Assembly: GCF_900104725.1 (NCBI RefSeq)
Contig: NZ_LT629758.1
Location: forward strand, 5,346,501-5,410,500
Origin: Actinoplanes derwentensis
Lineage (GTDB): Bacteria > Actinomycetota > Actinomycetes > Mycobacteriales > Micromonosporaceae
Reading direction: 5' to 3'
DNA: 64,000 nucleotides
Positions 10,372 through 19,414 of the stretch are shown one piece after another. The notes under the pieces were generated by a model. The model was not told the origin of the DNA and did not search any database. It saw nothing but the letters and a program-made list of their open reading frames with translations. Position 1 is the stretch's first letter, and each line of letters opens with the position of its first letter. A program made the translations under genes and the position numbers.

Positions 10372-12851
10372 GGCACGGCCACCGGCAGCGCGAGGATCAT
10401 GGTGAGGCCGCCTCCGGGAGTCTCGTCGGGAGTGAGCGTGCCGCCCATCGCCTCGGTCAGACCGCGCGACAGGGCCAGGCCCAGACCCACCCCGGTGTGG
10501 TTGTCGCGGTCGCCGAGCCGCTGGAACGGCAGGAACACATCGTCCCATCGATCCGCCGGGATCCCCGGACCGTGATCGATCACACGCAGCTCGACCACCT
10601 CCCCGTGACTGCTGCCGGTGATCATCGGCGGGCGGTCCGGCGGACTGTAGCGAAGTGCGTTGCCGATCAGGTTGACCAGGACCCGTTCCAGCAGGCCCGG
10701 ATCGGCGCGCAGCAGCGGCAGGTCGTCCGGGACCCGCAGCGCCACCTGCCGGGCCTGCGGCCCGAGATCTTCCAGAGCCATCGGTACGACGTCCTCGGCG
10801 CCCATCTCGATCGCGGTCACGCCCAGCGCGCCGGTCTGCAGGCGGCTCATGTCGAGCAGGTTCGCCACCAGCCGGCTCAGCTTGTCCAGGGACTCGTCGG
10901 CGGTGGCCAGCAACTCCACCCGGTCCTCGTCGTCGAACTGTACGTCCGGGCTGCGCAGGCTGGCGACCGCGGCCTTCGCCGAAGCCAATGGTGTCCGCAG
11001 ATCGTGGCTCACCGCGGCGAGCAGCGCGGTCCGCATCCGGTTCGCCTCGGCCAGCGGTTTCGCGGTGGCCGCCTCGGCCGCCAGCCGCTCCTGCCGCAAC
11101 GCGACAGCGGCCTGCGCGGCGAACGCCTCCACCACCCTTCGATCAGAGGCTTCGAGCGTACGACCGGAGAGCAGCACCGTCTCCGTCTCGCCGGCGTGCA
11201 CCGTCATGTGCGCGTCGGCCGGCCGCAGGTTCGGCACCCCCACCTCGGCGACCGTCGTCCCGTTCTCCAGCAGCGCCACCGAGTCCAGGCCGAACGTCTC
11301 CCGCAGCCGGTCCAGCAACGCGAGCAGGGGCCGTTGCCCGCGCAACACCCCACCGGCGACCGTGGCCAGGGTCTGCGCCTCGGCGGACGCCTCCGCCGCC
11401 TGCCGGGTGGTCCGGGCGGCCTTGTCCACCACCCAGCTCACCGACACCGCCACCACCACGAAGATGCCCAGGGCCAGCAGGTTCTCCTCGCGAGCGATCG
11501 CGAACGCACCGTACGGCGGGGTGAAGAACCAGTTCAGCAGCATCGACCCGAGAACCGCCGCGACCAGTGCCGGCCACAGCCCGCCGATCAGTGCCACCCC
11601 CACCACCGAGACCAGGAACAGCAGGATGTCGTTGATCAGCGGCGGGTCGGGCAGGGCCAGCAGCACCCCGGTGAGCAGCGGCAACCCGGTCAGCGCCACC
11701 CCGAACCCGGCGATCCGGCGGCCCCGCGACAACGCCGGCGGCACCCGGCCCGGACGACCGGCCCGACCGGCCCGCTCGTGGGTGACCAGGTGCACGTCGA
11801 TGCTGCCGGACAGGATCGTGGTCGTCACCCCGACCCCGGCACTGAACAGTTGCTCGAACCGGCCCCGGCTGGAGACCCCCAGCACGATCTGGGTGGCGTT
11901 CACCCCGCGGGCGAACTCCAGCAGCGCCCGCGGCACATCCGCCCCCGACACCTGGTGGTAACTGCCGCCCAGGCTCTCCACCAGCACCCGCTGCCGGGCC
12001 AGCACCGCCGGATCCGACCCGGCCAGGCCGTCGCTGCGGGTCACGTGCACGGCCAGCACGTCGGCGCTCCCGCTGCGGGCCGCGATCCGGGACGCCCGGC
12101 GGATCAGGGTCTCCCCTTCCGGCCCGCCGGCCAGCGCCACCACCACCCGTTCCCGGGTCTCCCAGGTCGCGTCGATGCCGTGGTCGGCGCGGTACCGGCC
12201 CAGTTCCTCGTCGACCCGGTCGGCCAGCCACAACAGGGCCAGCTCGCGCAGGGCGGTCAGGTTGCCGGTCCGGAACCAGTTGCCCAGCGCCGCATCGATC
12301 TTCTCCGGCGGGTAGACGTTGCCGTGCGCCATCCGCCGCCGCAGCGCCTCCGGAGTCATGTCGACCAGCTCGACCTGCTCGGCGGCGCGCACCACGGCGT
12401 CCGGCACGGTCTCCCGCTGTTCCACCCCGGTGATGCCGGCGACCACGTCGTTCAGCGACTCCAGATGCTGCACGTTCACCGTGGTCAGCACGCTGATCCC
12501 GGCGTCCAGCAGGGCCCGCACGTCCTGGTGGCGTTTCTCGTGCCGGCTGCCCGGCACGTTGGTGTGCGCCAGCTCGTCGACCACCGCCACCTCGGGTTTA
12601 CGGGCCAGCACCGCGTCCAGGTCCATCTCGGTGAACCCGCTGCCCCGGTACGTCATCTCCCGCCGCGGCACCGTCTCCAGCTCACCGATCATGGCGGCGG
12701 TGTGCTTGCGCCCGTGCGTCTCCACCAGAGCGACGACGACGTCGGTGCCCCGCTCGGCCCGGCGGTGCGCCTCCTCCAACATGGCGTACGTCTTACCGAC
12801 GCCCGGAGCAGCCCCCAGATAGATCCGCAATTCCCCCTGCACAGCCCCCAC
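10368..12851 (-). CDS. kdpD: Sensor histidine kinase KdpD
   Basis: An 827-residue KdpD, close to the usual length. In order: the N-terminal KdpD domain with a Walker A loop GAAPGVGK (13-20) and DELAHTNVPGSRH; a universal-stress-protein domain (about 225-345, SRGRFEQLFSAGV); four membrane segments (about 375-475); a GAF-like region; the HisKA box SHDLRTPLASAK; and the HATPase with N, G1 and G2 boxes (NLIGNALRYSP, DHGPGIP, GVGLGLALSRG). It starts at GTG 12851 after GAGGTTGA. Kinase and regulator genes overlap by four bases. Confidence 0.94.
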   Translation of the reverse strand: MGAVQGELRIYLGAAPGVGKTYAMLEEAHRRAERGTDVVVALVETHGRKHTAAMIGELETVPRREMTYRGSGFTEMDLDAVLARKPEVAVVDELAHTNVPGSRHEKRHQDVRALLDAGISVLTTVNVQHLESLNDVVAGITGVEQRETVPDAVVRAAEQVELVDMTPEALRRRMAHGNVYPPEKIDAALGNWFRTGNLTALRELALLWLADRVDEELGRYRADHGIDATWETRERVVVALAGGPEGETLIRRASRIAARSGSADVLAVHVTRSDGLAGSDPAVLARQRVLVESLGGSYHQVSGADVPRALLEFARGVNATQIVLGVSSRGRFEQLFSAGVGVTTTILSGSIDVHLVTHERAGRAGRPGRVPPALSRGRRIAGFGVALTGLPLLTGVLLALPDPPLINDILLFLVSVVGVALIGGLWPALVAAVLGSMLLNWFFTPPYGAFAIAREENLLALGIFVVVAVSVSWVVDKAARTTRQAAEASAEAQTLATVAGGVLRGQRPLLALLDRLRETFGLDSVALLENGTTVAEVGVPNLRPADAHMTVHAGETETVLLSGRTLEASDRRVVEAFAAQAAVALRQERLAAEAATAKPLAEANRMRTALLAAVSHDLRTPLASAKAAVASLRSPDVQFDDEDRVELLATADESLDKLSRLVANLLDMSRLQTGALGVTAIEMGAEDVVPMALEDLGPQARQVALRVPDDLPLLRADPGLLERVLVNLIGNALRYSPPDRPPMITGSSHGEVVELRVIDHGPGIPADRWDDVFLPFQRLGDRDNHTGVGLGLALSRGLTEAMGGTLTPDETPGGGLTMILALPVAVP

Positions 12852-12879
12852 TCAACCTCGCCGCCTGAACCCCGGCAAG

Positions 12880-12891
12880 CGCGTTAACGCG
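12880..12891. promoter_or_regulatory. 12-bp palindrome CGCGTTAACGCG upstream of kdpD
   Basis: A perfect 12-bp palindrome lies 29 bp before the kdpD GTG and just downstream of the chrA stop. It contains a HpaI-like GTTAAC core in GC-rich surroundings. It could be an operator for the kdpDE-ppx unit; no regulator is identified and chance occurrence is possible. Confidence 0.3.
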
Positions 12892-12916
12892 ATCTTGACG
12901 ACGTGCCCTCGGTCAC

Positions 12917-14038
12917 TCACCAGTACCCGCCGAGCGCGGTGTGACCGAGTCCGATCAGCGCGCCGGCGCCGATGAACCAGGCGCTGTTCCACCGGGTCCG
13001 CCACATCGCCACCAGTGTGCCGACCGTGATCGCCGCGGTCAGCGGATCGACGACAGCGGTCCGGGCCAGCTGGACACCGACGCCGGCCATCAGGGCCAAC
13101 GATGTCGCGTTGACGCCGTCCAGCATCACCGACGTCCAGGGTGAGGCTCGCAGACGGCCGGTCAGGCGGGTGAGCAGGCCCACGAACAGGAACGACGGCA
13201 GAAAGATCGCCACGGTGGCCAGGAACGCCCCGGGGAGGCCGGCCACCACGTATCCGATGAAGGTGGCGGTGGTGAAGACCGGGCCCGGAGTGACCTGGCC
13301 GATCGAGATCGCGTCGAGCAACTGCTGTTCGGTGATCCAGTGCAGGCGGTCCACGAAGTCGCCGCGCAGGAAGGCCAGCAGCACGTACCCGCTGCCGTAG
13401 AGCACCGAGCCGATCTTGAGCATGGTGAGGAACAGCTGCCCGAGGTCACCGGCGCCGTCGGTCATCGGGAGCGCCAGCACCGGGAACGAGCCACGCGGCG
13501 CCCGGCGGGCCAGGCGCACCACGGCCGGCAGCGCCGCCCCGGCCGCCAGGATCAGCAGCTCGTCGACGCCCGCCAGGTACGCGGCCAGGGCGGTGGCGGC
13601 CAGGGCTCCGAGCCACACCGTCTTGAGCACCGCTCGCAGCAGGCCGGTGAGAGCGTGCACGATGATCGCCACGACGGCGGGGACGATCCCGTAGAGCAGC
13701 CCCTCGGCCGCGGGCGTCTCCCCGAACCGGACATAGGCCGCGGCGAGCCCGGTGACGATCAGCGCGGCCGGCAGGATGAAACAGATCCCGGCGGTGAGCA
13801 GGCCCCGCCAGCGGGCGCGGTCGTGGCCGAGGTGAACGGCGAGTTCGGTGGAGTTCGGGCCGGGGATGAGGTTGGTGGCACCCATCAGGTCGGCGAACCG
13901 TTCATCGGTGATCCAGCCGCGGCGCCGGACCACCTCGTCCCGCATCATCGCGATGTGTGCGACCGGGCCGCCGAACGCGATCGTGCCGAGACGCAGGAAC
14001 ACCCACGCCACCTCGCGAACCCGCCCGGTCTCCGTCAT
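12917..14038 (-). CDS. chrA: Chromate transporter ChrA (long form)
   Basis: A 373-residue integral membrane protein of the CHR superfamily with both homologous halves. The N-half shows GTIAFGGPVAHIAMM and ATNLIPGPNSTELA; the C-half shows GSVLYGSGYVLLAFL, GQVTPGPVFTTATFIGY and FLPSFLFV. These are hallmark ChrA motifs. About ten hydrophobic segments can be seen. Characterised members export chromate; environmental homologues may carry other oxyanions. It lies between an ArsB/SLC13 permease and kdpD on one strand, but a hairpin separates it from the permease, so it probably has its own promoter. Confidence 0.92.
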   Translation of the reverse strand: MTETGRVREVAWVFLRLGTIAFGGPVAHIAMMRDEVVRRRGWITDERFADLMGATNLIPGPNSTELAVHLGHDRARWRGLLTAGICFILPAALIVTGLAAAYVRFGETPAAEGLLYGIVPAVVAIIVHALTGLLRAVLKTVWLGALAATALAAYLAGVDELLILAAGAALPAVVRLARRAPRGSFPVLALPMTDGAGDLGQLFLTMLKIGSVLYGSGYVLLAFLRGDFVDRLHWITEQQLLDAISIGQVTPGPVFTTATFIGYVVAGLPGAFLATVAIFLPSFLFVGLLTRLTGRLRASPWTSVMLDGVNATSLALMAGVGVQLARTAVVDPLTAAITVGTLVAMWRTRWNSAWFIGAGALIGLGHTALGGYW

Positions 14039-14162
14039 GATCCGCCGAACGTAGCGGCCGGAGATGAACGCCGGGCTGCGCGGACGCGTATCTGCTGGAT
14101 TCGCTGAGTCCGGTGACGGGACCGCGTGCCCGTTTGCGGCTGCCCCGCCCGGCGGTCGCGCG

Positions 14163-14182
14163 GCGGCCCGGTGGCGGGCCGC
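14163..14182 (-). terminator. Hairpin downstream of the ArsB/SLC13 permease gene
   Basis: Stem GCGGCCCG / CGGGCCGC with loop GTGG, flanked by a repeated GGTCGCGCGG on both sides. It is 66 bases past the permease stop and 124 bases before the chrA start, so it likely ends the permease transcript. The rest of the 14039-14248 gap shows no gene. Confidence 0.5.
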
Positions 14183-14248
14183 GGTCGCGCGGACTCACGG
14201 GTTCGTCCTGGATCTACGAGGAGGGGCTGATCGTACGAGATAAGGGGT

Positions 14249-15481
14249 TCAGGCCAGGTGTAGTCCGGCCCAGAGGGCTGTCACGCCTGCCACCAGGGTC
14301 AACGGGACGGTGGCGGCGCCCAGTTTGAGGAAGTCGGCGGTTCGGGGGGCCGCGTCGCGGGCGTGCAGGATGCGGCGCCACAGCAGGGTGGCCAGCGAGC
14401 CAGCGTAGGTGAGGTTGGGGCCTACGTTCACGCCGATCAGGACGGCCAGCAGCAGGCCCGGTTTGTCGGCTACCGCCGGGAGCAGGACCAGGGTGGCCGG
14501 GAGGTTGTTGAGGACGTTCGCCAGGATCGCGGCCAAGGTCGCGGCACCGAGCAGGCTCAGCAGGTCGGTGTGCTGGGGGACCCAGGCGTCGATCCAGGTG
14601 CCGAGGCCGTTGTCACGGACCGCCAGGACCACCACGCCCAAGGCCAGGACGAAGGCGCAGAACGCCGGGTTGGTCTCGATGATCAGGTCGCGGGGGCGCA
14701 GGGTCCGGGCGCGGAGCAGCGGTACGGCCAGGGCCAGCGCTCCGGCCGCGGCCACCAGGGCGGGCTCGACGCCGAACGGCTGCAGGGCGGCGAAACCGAT
14801 CAGGGTCACCGCCAGGATCGACAGCGCGTAACGGGGTGGCGGGCCGGGTTCGCCGGGGTCGGCGGTCGCTGGTTCGGCCAGGTCACGGGCGAAGAAGAGC
14901 CGGAACACCAGGTATTCGACGGCGATCACGGCCAGCCACGGGGCGGCCATCAGGGCGGCGAAACCGGCGAAGGTCAGGCCGCTGGCGGCGAAGGCGAGCA
15001 GGTTCGTCAAGTTGGAGACCGGCAGCAGCAGCGACGCCGAGTTGGCCAGGTGGTTGCAGGCGTAGGCGTGCGGGCGGTGGCCGACTCCGGCTCGGGCGGC
15101 GACCGCGAAGACGACCGGGGTCAGCAGGACCACCGTGGCGTCGAGGCTGAGGACCGCGGTGGTCAGGGCGGCCGCGGCGAAGACGGCACCGAGCAGACGG
15201 CGCGGGCGGCCCCGGCCGGATCGGGCCACCAGGGCGCCCATGTACTCGAAGACGCCGTGTTTCTCGGCCGTGTGCGCCAGGACCAGGATCGCGGCCAGGA
15301 ACGCCACCGTCGGCGCCAGTTCGCGCACCTCGGTCCACGCTCCGGCCGGGGTCACCAGGCCGAGGGCCACGGCAGCCAGCGCGGCGGGCACGGCCGCCGT
15401 GGCCTCGGGAAGGCCACGGGGCCGCGCCACCGCGAAAGCAAGCACCGCCGCGAGCAGCGCCAACGCCATGATCAGAAGCAC
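14249..15481 (-). CDS. ArsB/SLC13-family anion permease
   Basis: A 410-residue membrane protein with 10-11 hydrophobic helices. Motifs fit the ArsB/SLC13 ion-transporter fold: EVRELAPTVAFLAAILVLA, LSLDATVVLLTPVVF, and NHLANSASLLLPVSNLTN, the re-entrant S-A-S-L-L-L-P-V-S-N-L-T hairpin, repeated in weaker form as NVLNNLPATLVLLP. It is usually annotated arsenic transporter or SLC13 permease. No arsC, arsR or arsA is near, so arsenite export is not shown. The start is the GTG at 15479-15481 or the ATG at 15469; neither has a good ribosome site. Confidence 0.82.
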   Translation of the reverse strand: MLLIMALALLAAVLAFAVARPRGLPEATAAVPAALAAVALGLVTPAGAWTEVRELAPTVAFLAAILVLAHTAEKHGVFEYMGALVARSGRGRPRRLLGAVFAAAALTTAVLSLDATVVLLTPVVFAVAARAGVGHRPHAYACNHLANSASLLLPVSNLTNLLAFAASGLTFAGFAALMAAPWLAVIAVEYLVFRLFFARDLAEPATADPGEPGPPPRYALSILAVTLIGFAALQPFGVEPALVAAAGALALAVPLLRARTLRPRDLIIETNPAFCAFVLALGVVVLAVRDNGLGTWIDAWVPQHTDLLSLLGAATLAAILANVLNNLPATLVLLPAVADKPGLLLAVLIGVNVGPNLTYAGSLATLLWRRILHARDAAPRTADFLKLGAATVPLTLVAGVTALWAGLHLA

Positions 15482-15497
15482 CGGCGCAGCTTAGAGG

Positions 15498-16856
15498 TCA
15501 GTCGCCGTCGTCGTCCTCGGCGGGCTCCGGGGTCACCTTGCGCAACCGCAGTTTGGTGATCGCCCGGCCGGTGATCTCGACGACCTCACCGGTGTGCCCG
15601 TCGATGGCGACAGTCTCGCCGGGGACCGTCGGGATGTGGCCGAGCCGGGCCAGGACCAGGCCCGCGACCGTGGTGTAGTCGCCGGCGTCGATCTCCTCGA
15701 TGTCGACGCCGATGTCCGGCAGGTCGTGGATCGGGAACGTGCCGGGCAGCAGCATGGCCCCGTCCTCCTCCCGGATGACCGACTGCACGTCCCGGTCGGT
15801 CTCGTCGTAGATCTCGCCGACGATCTCCTCGACCAGGTCCTCCATCGTCACGATGCCGTCGATGGCACCGCGCTCGTCGACGACCAGCGAGAACTGCTGG
15901 CGCTGGGTCCGGAGCTGGCGCATCGCGTCGGAGACCTTGAGGGTCTCCGGCAGGAACAGCGGCTCGAACATGTGATCGCGGACCAGGCCGTCGGCGGTGA
16001 TCAGGTCCCGCAGGTGGACGACGCCGAGCACGTCGTCCAGCCCCATCGGGCCGGTCACCGGAGCCCGCGAGTGACCGCCCTTGACCAGCCGGGCCAGGCC
16101 CTCGGCGGCGGACAGGTCGGCGGGCAGGACGAGCACGTCACGACGGGGGACCAGGATCTCGCGCAGGATCCGGTCGGCGATCTCGAAGGCGCCGGAGATG
16201 ATCTCCCGTTGCTCGGCGGTGAAGTCCTGCTGGGCGGCGACCATGTCGCGGATCTCCTCGGTGGAGACCTCCTCCCGGCCCGCGTTCGGGTCGCCGCCGG
16301 CCAGCCGGACCACCCCGTCGGTGGCTTTGCCGAGCAGCCAGATGACCGGGCGGGACAGCGTGCCCAGGATGTCGAGCGGCCGGGCGACCAGCAGGGCCCA
16401 GCCTTCGGCGCGCTGCATGGCGATCCGTTTCGGGGCCAGCTCACCGACGACCAGGGTGAAGAAGGTCAGCACGATGGTGACCAGGACGATCGAGGCGGGC
16501 TCCGCGGCGGTGCCGAGGAAGCTCAAGGGTTCGATCAGCGGTTTCGCCAGGGAGACCGCTGCGGCAGCCGAGGCGAGGAAACCCGCCAGGGTGATGCCGA
16601 TCTGAATGGTGGCGAGAAACCGGTTCGGGTCCCGCGCCAACTTGGCGAGGGTCCGTCCGGTGCGCGACTGCCGTTCGAGACGCTGCAACTGGCTCTCCCG
16701 CAGTGAGATGAGCGCCATCTCACTGCCTGAGAACGCCGCGTTGAGCAGCACCAGCACCACGACCAGGACGACTTGCCAGCCGTATCCGCCCACGGCGGAC
16801 ATCAACTCCTTCACGAAGAGACGAGGCTCCAGGCTACCGAACCTCGCTGGGAACAT
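15498..16856 (-). CDS. CNNM/CorC-type protein (DUF21, CBS pair, CorC_HlyC)
   Basis: A 452-residue membrane protein of the hemolysin/CorC-CNNM family. The N-terminal DUF21 domain carries about four helices with the conserved LLNAAFSGSEMALISLRESQLQRL. Two CBS domains follow (about 215-340, including VPRRDVLVLP and VVDERGAIDGIVTMEDLVEEIVGEI), then the C-terminal CorC_HlyC domain (about 355-440). Relatives handle Mg2+ or Co2+ transport; the older haemolysin label is misleading. An internal ATG at 16802 after AAGGAG is an alternative start that would remove 18 residues. A 16-base gap to the downstream permease gene suggests cotranscription. Confidence 0.92.
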   Translation of the reverse strand: MFPARFGSLEPRLFVKELMSAVGGYGWQVVLVVVLVLLNAAFSGSEMALISLRESQLQRLERQSRTGRTLAKLARDPNRFLATIQIGITLAGFLASAAAAVSLAKPLIEPLSFLGTAAEPASIVLVTIVLTFFTLVVGELAPKRIAMQRAEGWALLVARPLDILGTLSRPVIWLLGKATDGVVRLAGGDPNAGREEVSTEEIRDMVAAQQDFTAEQREIISGAFEIADRILREILVPRRDVLVLPADLSAAEGLARLVKGGHSRAPVTGPMGLDDVLGVVHLRDLITADGLVRDHMFEPLFLPETLKVSDAMRQLRTQRQQFSLVVDERGAIDGIVTMEDLVEEIVGEIYDETDRDVQSVIREEDGAMLLPGTFPIHDLPDIGVDIEEIDAGDYTTVAGLVLARLGHIPTVPGETVAIDGHTGEVVEITGRAITKLRLRKVTPEPAEDDDGD

Positions 16857-16897
16857 CCCCAGGACGATCCGGGCCTATGCCCGCCATTCGTGTGCTA

Positions 16898-18448
16898 CTA
16901 ACCCTCCGATGCCGTCTCGCACTCGAGGATGAAGACCGAGCCGCCGGTGGGGTGCGGCTCGTGCCGTACCTCGCCGTGGTTGGCGCGGGCCAGGCTGCGC
17001 ACGATGTAGAGGCCGAGGCCGGTGCCGCGGACCGAGCCCGCGTCCCGGTCGGCGCGGCTCAGGCGGTCGAAGAGCCGGGACCGGAATTCGCCGGGTACGC
17101 CGGGGCCATGGTCCTCGACCCGGATGAGGACCCGGTCGCCCGCCGGTACGACACTGATCGCGGTGGCGCCGCCGGCGTACTTGGCCGCGTTGGAGAGCAG
17201 GTTGACCACCGCCTGCTGCAGGTGGCCGGGGTTGAACAGAATGGCGACGTCGGGACCGAGGACCGGCACCACCCGGTCGCTGAAACTCTCCAGGGCCTTG
17301 GTGAGAGCGGCCCGCAGCGGCACCGGGCGGCGGGCCGCGCGGAAGTTCCCGGCGTCGATGCTGACCATGGCGAGGACCTCGCCGACGATCTCGTCGAGGC
17401 GCCGCGCCTGCCGGGCGATCACGGCGGCGGCGAGGGCGGCCGGAGAACCGGGTTCCAGGTCCTCGGCGAGTTCGTCGGCATGACCGAGGATGGCGGCGAG
17501 CGGGTTGCTGATCTCGTGGCCGAGCATCCCGATGATGTCGAGCTTGAGCCGGTTGGCCTCCTCCAGCTCGGTGTTGCGCTCGGCGAGGGCCGCGGACGCC
17601 TGGTCGCGAGCCTGTTCGGCGAGGCGGCGCTGGGAGATGTCGACGGCCACCACGATCAGGTGCTCGGGGCGGTCATCGGCGTCACGGACCAGGGAGACCG
17701 TGGCCTCGACGTCGACCCAGTGGCCGTCGGCGTGCCGGATCCGGGCCTCGTGGGTGTAGTAGCCGGCGTCCCCGGCGAAGAGCCCGGCGATCTGCTGGTG
17801 CACACGCGGGGCGTCGACCGGGTGCATCAGGTCGTGTTCGACCAGGCGGCCGACCAGTTCCTCGGGGTGCCGGCCGACGATCCGGGCGAAGGCCTTGTTC
17901 ACCGCGAGCAGCGAACCGTCCAGGCCACGGATCGCCTGGCCGACCGCGGACTGGGTGAACTGGGCCCGGAACCGCTGCTCGTTGAGGGCGAGCGACACCT
18001 CGGCGGCCCGTACCGCGGTGACGTCGGTGTTGACCTCCAGCACCTCGATGTCGTCGTCGGAGCCGTGCACCGGCCGATAGACGACCTGCCGGCTGAGTAC
18101 GGTGACGGTCCGGCCGGACGCGGTGAGGTGCCGCAGCCGCCCCTCCCAGGTCCCGTCGGCCTCCAGATCGGCCTGCTGGGTGAGGATCGAGCCCTCCTCG
18201 AAGGCGGTGCTGAGCAGCCGGTGGGTACGCCGGCCGAGAGCCGCGTCGGCGGACCAGCCGTACAGGTCGTGGGCGCCCTCGTTCCACCACAGGACGGTGC
18301 CGTCGAGGCGGCGCACGACGACCGCGGCGGGGATCAGCCGGAGCAGGGCGGCCTGGGTCTCGCTGGCTTCGAGGGCTTCCACCCGGGTCGGCCGGGCAGG
18401 CCGTCCCCCGGTCCGCACACCGATCACGCTGATCTCGTCAAGCCGCAC
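16898..18448 (-). CDS. PAS-PAS sensor histidine kinase
   Basis: A 516-residue soluble histidine kinase starting at GTG 18448 (VRLDEISVIG, GGTGAG seven bases before); the longer frame runs into the upstream TetR gene. PAS 1 covers about 31-145 (PAAVVVRRLDGTVLWWNEGAHDLYG) and PAS 2 about 150-275 (HADGHWVDVEATVSLVRDADD). The dimerisation box has His311 in MLGHEISNPLAAILGH, and the ATPase domain has NLLSNAAKYA, DHGPGVP and GTGLGLYIVRSL. No membrane segment and no adjacent response regulator: this is an orphan kinase. The TetR gene lies 92 bases upstream on the same strand. Confidence 0.88.
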   Translation of the reverse strand: MRLDEISVIGVRTGGRPARPTRVEALEASETQAALLRLIPAAVVVRRLDGTVLWWNEGAHDLYGWSADAALGRRTHRLLSTAFEEGSILTQQADLEADGTWEGRLRHLTASGRTVTVLSRQVVYRPVHGSDDDIEVLEVNTDVTAVRAAEVSLALNEQRFRAQFTQSAVGQAIRGLDGSLLAVNKAFARIVGRHPEELVGRLVEHDLMHPVDAPRVHQQIAGLFAGDAGYYTHEARIRHADGHWVDVEATVSLVRDADDRPEHLIVVAVDISQRRLAEQARDQASAALAERNTELEEANRLKLDIIGMLGHEISNPLAAILGHADELAEDLEPGSPAALAAAVIARQARRLDEIVGEVLAMVSIDAGNFRAARRPVPLRAALTKALESFSDRVVPVLGPDVAILFNPGHLQQAVVNLLSNAAKYAGGATAISVVPAGDRVLIRVEDHGPGVPGEFRSRLFDRLSRADRDAGSVRGTGLGLYIVRSLARANHGEVRHEPHPTGGSVFILECETASEG

Positions 18449-18540
18449 AGCGCACTCACCACCATTCCCCCGGGTCACCGACAGGCAGGCAGATCGGCAC
18501 CGCGACGGGCGACCTGAGGACGCGCCGTCGGCGGGCCCCG

Positions 18541-19113
18541 TCAGGCGGGCCGGAAGACGCCGTCCAGCACCAGGTCGACGGCGCGGTCCGCGGCGGCGCG
18601 GGCGGCCCGGACGTCGTCGGTCGCCTCGGCCACGCCCTGGACCATGGTGAAGAGCAGGGACAGGTCCTCGGGGACCAGGTCGGCGCGGACGTGACCGTGT
18701 TCGATCGCCCGGCTCAGCGGGACCGCGAAGGCGTTGATCGCCCGGCGCCGGAAACGCTCCTGGAGCCCGGCGTCGAACCGGCGCACCAGCTTGACCAGTC
18801 CACACAGCTCGATCTGGGAGTGCAGAACCGCACGCAGCAGGGCCCGGAACCCGGCCGGGTCGCCTGCGTACCCGGCCACCCGGGTCTCCAGGATCTCCAG
18901 CTGGTAGGTGACCACGGCGGCGGTCAGGGCCAGCCGGTCCGGGAAGTGGCGGTAGAGGGTGGCCTGGCCGATGCCGGCGCGGCGGGCGATCTCCGGCATC
19001 AGGGCGACGGTCTCGCCCTCGGCCAGCACCTCGCTCGCGGCTTCCAGGATGGCCGCGCGGTTGCGCTGGGCGTCGCGCCGACGTGCGATCGGGGTTCCGT
19101 AGAGCACCTGCAC
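18541..19113 (-). CDS. TetR-family transcriptional regulator
   Basis: A 190-residue TetR protein with the DNA-binding helices RRDAQRNRAAILEAASEVL, MPEIARRAGIGQATLYRHFPDRLAL, and a C-terminal domain of the TetR_C type seen in regulators of efflux or metabolism genes. The start may be GTG 19113 or GTG 19107; the AAGAGGGGG ribosome site fits the second slightly better. The palindrome at 19137-19154 lies just upstream, suggesting autorepression. No obvious divergent target gene adjoins it. Confidence 0.88.
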   Translation of the reverse strand: MQVLYGTPIARRRDAQRNRAAILEAASEVLAEGETVALMPEIARRAGIGQATLYRHFPDRLALTAAVVTYQLEILETRVAGYAGDPAGFRALLRAVLHSQIELCGLVKLVRRFDAGLQERFRRRAINAFAVPLSRAIEHGHVRADLVPEDLSLLFTMVQGVAEATDDVRAARAAADRAVDLVLDGVFRPA

Positions 19114-19136
19114 CCCCTCTTGCTACCGACGGGTCA

Positions 19137-19154
19137 CGTTACTAGCCGGTAACG
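19137..19154. promoter_or_regulatory. Palindromic operator candidate upstream of TetR
   Basis: CGTTAC-TAGCCG-GTAACG: 6-bp perfect arms, 18 bp overall, 24 bp before the GTG of the TetR gene. Size and spacing fit a TetR dimer site. The rest of the 300-bp gap to the kinase gene at 19415 holds no gene that I trust, and probably carries the kinase promoter. Confidence 0.55.
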
Positions 19155-19414
19155 AGAATGTCACCATATTCAAATTTCCGGAATCGGCTTCGTACGGCCG
19201 TCAACAGTGCCCGATTCGTCCCATCACCCGCGATGCGCGGAAAGGCAATTCCGGACCGCCCGCGTGACACATGGGTGACAGTGGACTCGCTGGTCACAGT
19301 GGATAATCAGACGACTCCACAGAGTCATCTCACTCGACATCCGGTGGCCGTCGCCGAGTAGCGTCATGAATGCACCTGACCTGCGTTAACACACTTTGAA
19401 CCAGGGGTTACGGC

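Noticed and set aside
10497..12887. 796-residue plus-strand frame opposite kdpD
   Set aside because: Shadow of kdpD: no domains, extreme Arg/Gln/His content, while the minus strand has a complete KdpD.
18449..18805. N-terminal extension of the PAS kinase
   Set aside because: The upstream in-frame codons overlap the TetR coding region and read as Arg/Gly/Pro noise; the start at GTG 18448 is better supported.
19158..19361. 67-residue plus-strand frame before the Ser/Thr kinase
   Set aside because: No ribosome site, low-quality sequence, and it lies in a promoter region.
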